Assembly: GCA_045613165.1 (NCBI GenBank)
Contig: JAZLAK010000124.1
Span: 1-14,826 of the forward strand
DNA from: UMGS1124 sp045613165
GTDB taxonomy: Bacteria > Bacillota_I > Bacilli_A > RF39 > UBA660
Direction of reading: 5' to 3'
DNA: 14,826 nt
A program made the position numbers and the translations under genes. A model generated the notes under the pieces. It made no database searches. It saw only the letters and a program-made list of their open reading frames with translations, and had not been told where the DNA came from. Below, piece after piece: positions 11,819 to 14,826 of this stretch; the first letter of the stretch is position 1; every line of letters starts with the position of its first letter.

Positions 11819-14089
11819 ATGAAAGAAAATTTCCCGATTTTACTTTTGAAAAAGCTAATATTGTTGCCTAATCAAGAAATACGTTTAGAAATAAATAATG
11901 ATGTATCTAAGACTGCTATTGATGATGCAGTTAAGAACTTTAATTCAAATATTTTAGTTATTAGTCCTATAAATTTATTAGAAGAAAAACCTACTACAAC
12001 AGATTTACCTAAAGTAGGTGTTATAGGTAAAATTAAGACTAAAATAAAGTTACCTAATGGTAATTATAGAATAATAATAAAAGGCATTAATAGAGTACAA
12101 ATTTTAGAGTATTTTCAAACTAATAATGGTATATTAAAAAGTACAGTTAAAAGATTATATATAAAGACTTATGATGAAGTTAAAGAGACTGCTTTATCTA
12201 GAAAGTTAAAAGAACTTATAAATGAATATATTTTAATAAATAGTGAATCAAGTAATGTTATTACATCTAGTATAGAAAATGTAACTGATTTAGATATGCT
12301 TACTGATATAATTGTATCTTTTTTACCGATGGATCAAAGTAAGAAACTTATTTATATGAATGAGTTTAATTATATTAAAAGAGCAGAGAATTTAATTAAA
12401 GATATTAATATTGAATTAGAAGTTATTAATTTAGATACTAAGATAGATGATGAGATAAGAGAAAAGTTTGAGAAAGAACAAAGAGATTATATTTTAAAAG
12501 AGAAAATTAATAAGTTAAATAATGAATTAGGTATATTAACTGATAAACAGTTAGAAGTAAATCATTATAAAGAAATATTAGATGATTTAGTATTGCCTGA
12601 TAAAACTAAAAATAAGTTATATAACGAGATTAAACGTTATGAATATACTAATGATAATAGTCCTGATGCTAGTGTTATAAGAAATTATTTAGAATGGGTT
12701 TTAAACTTACCGTGGAATAATTATTCTAAAGAAGAAACTAACTTAGTAAATGTTAAAAAGAATTTAGATAAAACACATTATGGATTAGAAAATATAAAGA
12801 AACGTATATTAGAGTTTGTTAGCATAAAGAAAATAAATAAAGATGTATCAAACCCAATACTTTGTTTAGTTGGTCCTCCAGGTGTTGGTAAAACTACTTT
12901 AGGAATGAGTATTAGTGCTTCATTAAATAGAGAATTTTATAAAATAAGTGTTGGAGGCATAAATGATTCTAGTGAATTAGTAGGTCATAGAAAAACATTC
13001 TTAGGTGCTAATCCTGGTAAGATAATACAAGGTATAAATAAATGTGGAGTAATGAATCCAGTAATATTAATTGATGAAGTAGATAAGATGTCACAAGATT
13101 TTAAAAGTGATCCTACTAGTACTTTATTAGATATTTTAGATGAATCACAAAATACTATGTTTGTAGATAATTATATTGAAGAACCTATTGATTTATCTAA
13201 AGTTATGTTTATCTTAACAGCTAACAGTTTAGAGGATATACCAACTCCTTTAAAAGATAGATTAGAAATTATAGAAGTAAATTCTTATACTGAATATGAA
13301 AAGATGGATATTGCTAAAAAATATTTAATACCAGATATTTTTATAAAGTATGGTGTAAAGAAAATAAGTTTTAGTGATGAAGTAATATTATATATAATTA
13401 ATAATTATACTAAAGAAGCTGGAGTAAGAGAATTAGATAGAATATTAAAAAGATTAATAAGAAATTATTATTTAGAAAATAATAAATTAAAGAGTATTAC
13501 AATAGAATATGTAAATAAGATATTAGGCAGTCCTAAGTATACTAAAGAAAGAATCGATAATCATAAGGGTGTAGTTAATTCGTTAGCGTGGACTCCTTAT
13601 GGTGGTAATATTCAAAAAATAGAATGTATTAAACTAAATGGTAATGGTAATATTATTACTACTGGTAATGTAGAGAAAATATTAAAAGAGAGTATATCGG
13701 TCGCTATTAGTTTTATAAAATATAAAAAATATACTAATGTAGATTTTAGTAAGTTGGATTTACATATTAATGCATTAAATGCTGGTATAAAAAAAGATGG
13801 TTCTAGTGGTGGTGCAGCAATAGTTACATCTATACTTAGTGTATTAAAAAATAAAATAGTATCTAGTGATATTGCTATGACTGGTGAAATAACTTTAAAT
13901 GGTGATATATTAGCAGTAGGTGGTATTAAAGAAAAAATTATAGGGGCTTATAATAATGATATTAAAATAGTATATATACCTTTTAATAATAAGATTGATT
14001 TAGAGGATATCCCAAATAATATTAAAGAAGAATTAAGTATTAAATTGGTTAAAAATTATCAAGAAATATATGAAGAAATATTTAAGTAA
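11819..14089 (+). CDS. lon: ATP-dependent protease Lon
   Basis: Lon is a cytosolic hexameric AAA+ serine protease that removes damaged and regulatory proteins. The ATG at 11819 follows GAGGAGGT (11805-11812) at good distance. The 756-residue protein has the N-terminal substrate domain (1 to about 200), a helical linker (FEKEQRDYILKEKINKLNNE region), Walker A GPPGVGKTT (352-360), Walker B VILIDEVDK (415-423, D419/E420) and the sensor block IFILTAN-like 'VMFILTANSLEDIP'. The C-terminal protease domain carries catalytic Ser663 and Lys704 (GGIKEK). The loop around the serine reads GSSGG rather than the usual GPSAG; the catalytic serine is kept but the neighbouring Pro and Ala are replaced. The length is slightly below the usual 770-800. 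The gene is transcribed alone from its own promoter and ends in its own terminator. Confidence 0.96.
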   Translation: MKENFPILLLKKLILLPNQEIRLEINNDVSKTAIDDAVKNFNSNILVISPINLLEEKPTTTDLPKVGVIGKIKTKIKLPNGNYRIIIKGINRVQILEYFQTNNGILKSTVKRLYIKTYDEVKETALSRKLKELINEYILINSESSNVITSSIENVTDLDMLTDIIVSFLPMDQSKKLIYMNEFNYIKRAENLIKDINIELEVINLDTKIDDEIREKFEKEQRDYILKEKINKLNNELGILTDKQLEVNHYKEILDDLVLPDKTKNKLYNEIKRYEYTNDNSPDASVIRNYLEWVLNLPWNNYSKEETNLVNVKKNLDKTHYGLENIKKRILEFVSIKKINKDVSNPILCLVGPPGVGKTTLGMSISASLNREFYKISVGGINDSSELVGHRKTFLGANPGKIIQGINKCGVMNPVILIDEVDKMSQDFKSDPTSTLLDILDESQNTMFVDNYIEEPIDLSKVMFILTANSLEDIPTPLKDRLEIIEVNSYTEYEKMDIAKKYLIPDIFIKYGVKKISFSDEVILYIINNYTKEAGVRELDRILKRLIRNYYLENNKLKSITIEYVNKILGSPKYTKERIDNHKGVVNSLAWTPYGGNIQKIECIKLNGNGNIITTGNVEKILKESISVAISFIKYKKYTNVDFSKLDLHINALNAGIKKDGSSGGAAIVTSILSVLKNKIVSSDIAMTGEITLNGDILAVGGIKEKIIGAYNNDIKIVYIPFNNKIDLEDIPNNIKEELSIKLVKNYQEIYEEIFK

Positions 14090-14109
14090 AGAGTAAATCT
14101 TTACTTTTT
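14084..14109 (+). terminator. Rho-independent terminator of lon
   Basis: AAGTAAAGA (14084-14092) pairs with TCTTTACTT (14098-14106) around a GTAAA loop, followed by T residues to 14109. The stem includes the lon stop codon (14087-14089). Confidence 0.8.
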
Positions 14110-14124
14110 GTTTACATTTGATTC

Positions 14125-14153
14125 TTTACAATTAAGTTTAAAAAATATATACT
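14125..14153 (+). promoter_or_regulatory. Sigma-A-type promoter of the last gene
   Basis: TTTACA (14125-14130) and TATACT (14148-14153) are separated by 17 bases, between the lon terminator and the start of the next gene. A second TTTACA (14111-14116) is not at promoter spacing to any good -10 box. Confidence 0.72.
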
Positions 14154-14183
14154 TTTAATAGTAAAGAAGGTAGGGTTTAAAAT

Positions 14184-14826
14184 ATGAGTGAATTAGATGA
14201 ATCAAAAACAAAGTATTTTGTTATAGCGATAATATTATTAATTATATTAGGAGTAGTATTGGTAGTACATTTTAATAATAAATCTTTAGTTAGTGGGGAG
14301 AAAGAAAAGGAAAATACTACTACTACAACCATTAAAGATGTTGATACTACAAAAGAATATGAATATAAGAACGATGAAGAAAAAGTAATTAAAGTTAACA
14401 AAAAGGAAGAAGTTACTAATGAAGTAGTTTATAAATCTACTATAGATGAAAATACTAATATGATATTTAATTATAAATTGACAGAAGAAATAAGTGATAG
14501 TGATAAAATAGTTAGTACTAAGTTAAGTATAGTAGATAGTTTAAAAAATAATAATGTAGTAGGTTTATATGATATTTCTTTATATGATATAAATAACGTT
14601 AAAAAGAGTGTAAAAGATAGTTTGATTACAATTAGTATTCCTTTAGGAGAATTAGCAGGATATGATACTTATAAAGTAGTATATATAGATGATAATAATG
14701 TTATTAGTGATGAAGTTATAGAATCTAAAATAGAAGATGATTATATTAAGTTTGATGTAAAACATTTATCTAAATATGGTATTATTGCGACTAAGGCAAT
14801 AGTTGAAGAAGAAAAAGAAGAAGTTA
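14184..14826 (+). CDS. Membrane-anchored extracytoplasmic protein, unknown function (3' end outside window)
   Basis: The frame from ATG 14184 stays open to the window edge, giving at least 214 residues. AGAAGG (14165-14170) with a following TAGGG serves as ribosome binding site. A short acidic N-terminus (MSELDESKTK) leads to a transmembrane helix (about 11-30, YFVIAIILLIILGVVLVVHF), then a Thr/Lys/Glu linker with a run of five Thr. A beta-type domain follows, with LITISIPLGELAGYDTYKV, then DDYIKFDVKHLSKYGIIATK near the end. This resembles the small Ig-like 'control of expression by sentence-like' modules at the ends of many Gram-positive surface proteins, in which a strand ending in H-x-S-x-Y-x-I-x closes the fold. 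The visible part ends in a Glu/Lys-rich stretch. I cannot name a family. It has its own promoter. Confidence 0.8.
   Translation, partial: MSELDESKTKYFVIAIILLIILGVVLVVHFNNKSLVSGEKEKENTTTTTIKDVDTTKEYEYKNDEEKVIKVNKKEEVTNEVVYKSTIDENTNMIFNYKLTEEISDSDKIVSTKLSIVDSLKNNNVVGLYDISLYDINNVKKSVKDSLITISIPLGELAGYDTYKVVYIDDNNVISDEVIESKIEDDYIKFDVKHLSKYGIIATKAIVEEEKEEV

Noticed and set aside
14177..14401. Minus-strand frame of 74 codons near the right end
   Set aside because: It is the shadow of the open + strand membrane-protein gene starting at 14184, which has a good promoter, ribosome binding site and transmembrane anchor.
1..14826. CRISPR arrays, tRNA or rRNA genes, insertion sequences
   Set aside because: No regularly spaced repeats with unique spacers, no cloverleaf-type sequence or rRNA stretch, and no transposase ORF were seen on reading; a covariance-model search was not possible.

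Overview
This is an AT-rich stretch (roughly 70-75% A+T by eye) in which every convincing gene lies on the + strand. The gene set (MutL with an endonuclease site, PyrH, MraZ-RsmH-FtsL-PBP2, Lon, and TasA/camelysin-like proteins with a SipW-type leader) and the strong AGGAGG ribosome binding sites point to a low-GC Gram-positive. The best guess is an uncultured Bacilli/Erysipelotrichales/RF39-like gut lineage. TGG encodes Trp and TGA acts as a stop, so the code is standard table 11 rather than the Mycoplasma code. The lineage is inferred from gene content, not from a marker search.

Layout. (1) 1-2250: the 3' end of a gene resembling the C-terminal domain of the GTPase YqeH overlaps mutL; a 36-residue membrane ORF and a strong terminator follow. 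(2) 2275-2970: pyrH, standing alone. (3) 2971-6594: an accessory island. A secreted, membrane-anchored protein (3271-5120) carries a GC-rich variable region near its C-terminus. A partner template-like copy (5333-5438) lies just downstream in non-coding DNA. The differences between the two are concentrated at template adenines, which is the signature of a diversity-generating retroelement (DGR). A GAAA-loop hairpin follows the target stop codon, as in studied DGRs. No reverse transcriptase lies in the window. The space where one would be expected holds a DUF1016/YhcG nuclease gene broken by two frameshifts. The target gene is itself frameshifted, by one apparent extra TA in a short AT repeat just upstream of the variable region. 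(4) 6597-10999: the head of the division and cell wall (dcw) cluster, mraZ-rsmH-ftsL-pbp2, plus an unknown membrane protein, preceded by a three-box GTGG array with 10-bp spacing that matches the MraZ operator. (5) 11010-11752: a TasA-like secreted protein as a single-gene unit with its own promoter and terminator. (6) 11762-14109: lon, with its own promoter and terminator. (7) 14125-end: a membrane-anchored protein cut by the window edge.

How it fits together. The housekeeping genes are intact and conventional. The interest lies in the island at 3.0-6.6 kb: a surface protein whose binding face appears to be diversified by retrohoming, and whose variable domain may also be switched on or off by dinucleotide slippage. 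The DGR reverse transcriptase would have to act from elsewhere in the genome or have been lost. The three frameshifts fall within about 1.6 kb, while the housekeeping genes, about 9 kb of coding sequence, show none. This argues against random sequencing error, although an assembly fault in a variable region cannot be excluded.
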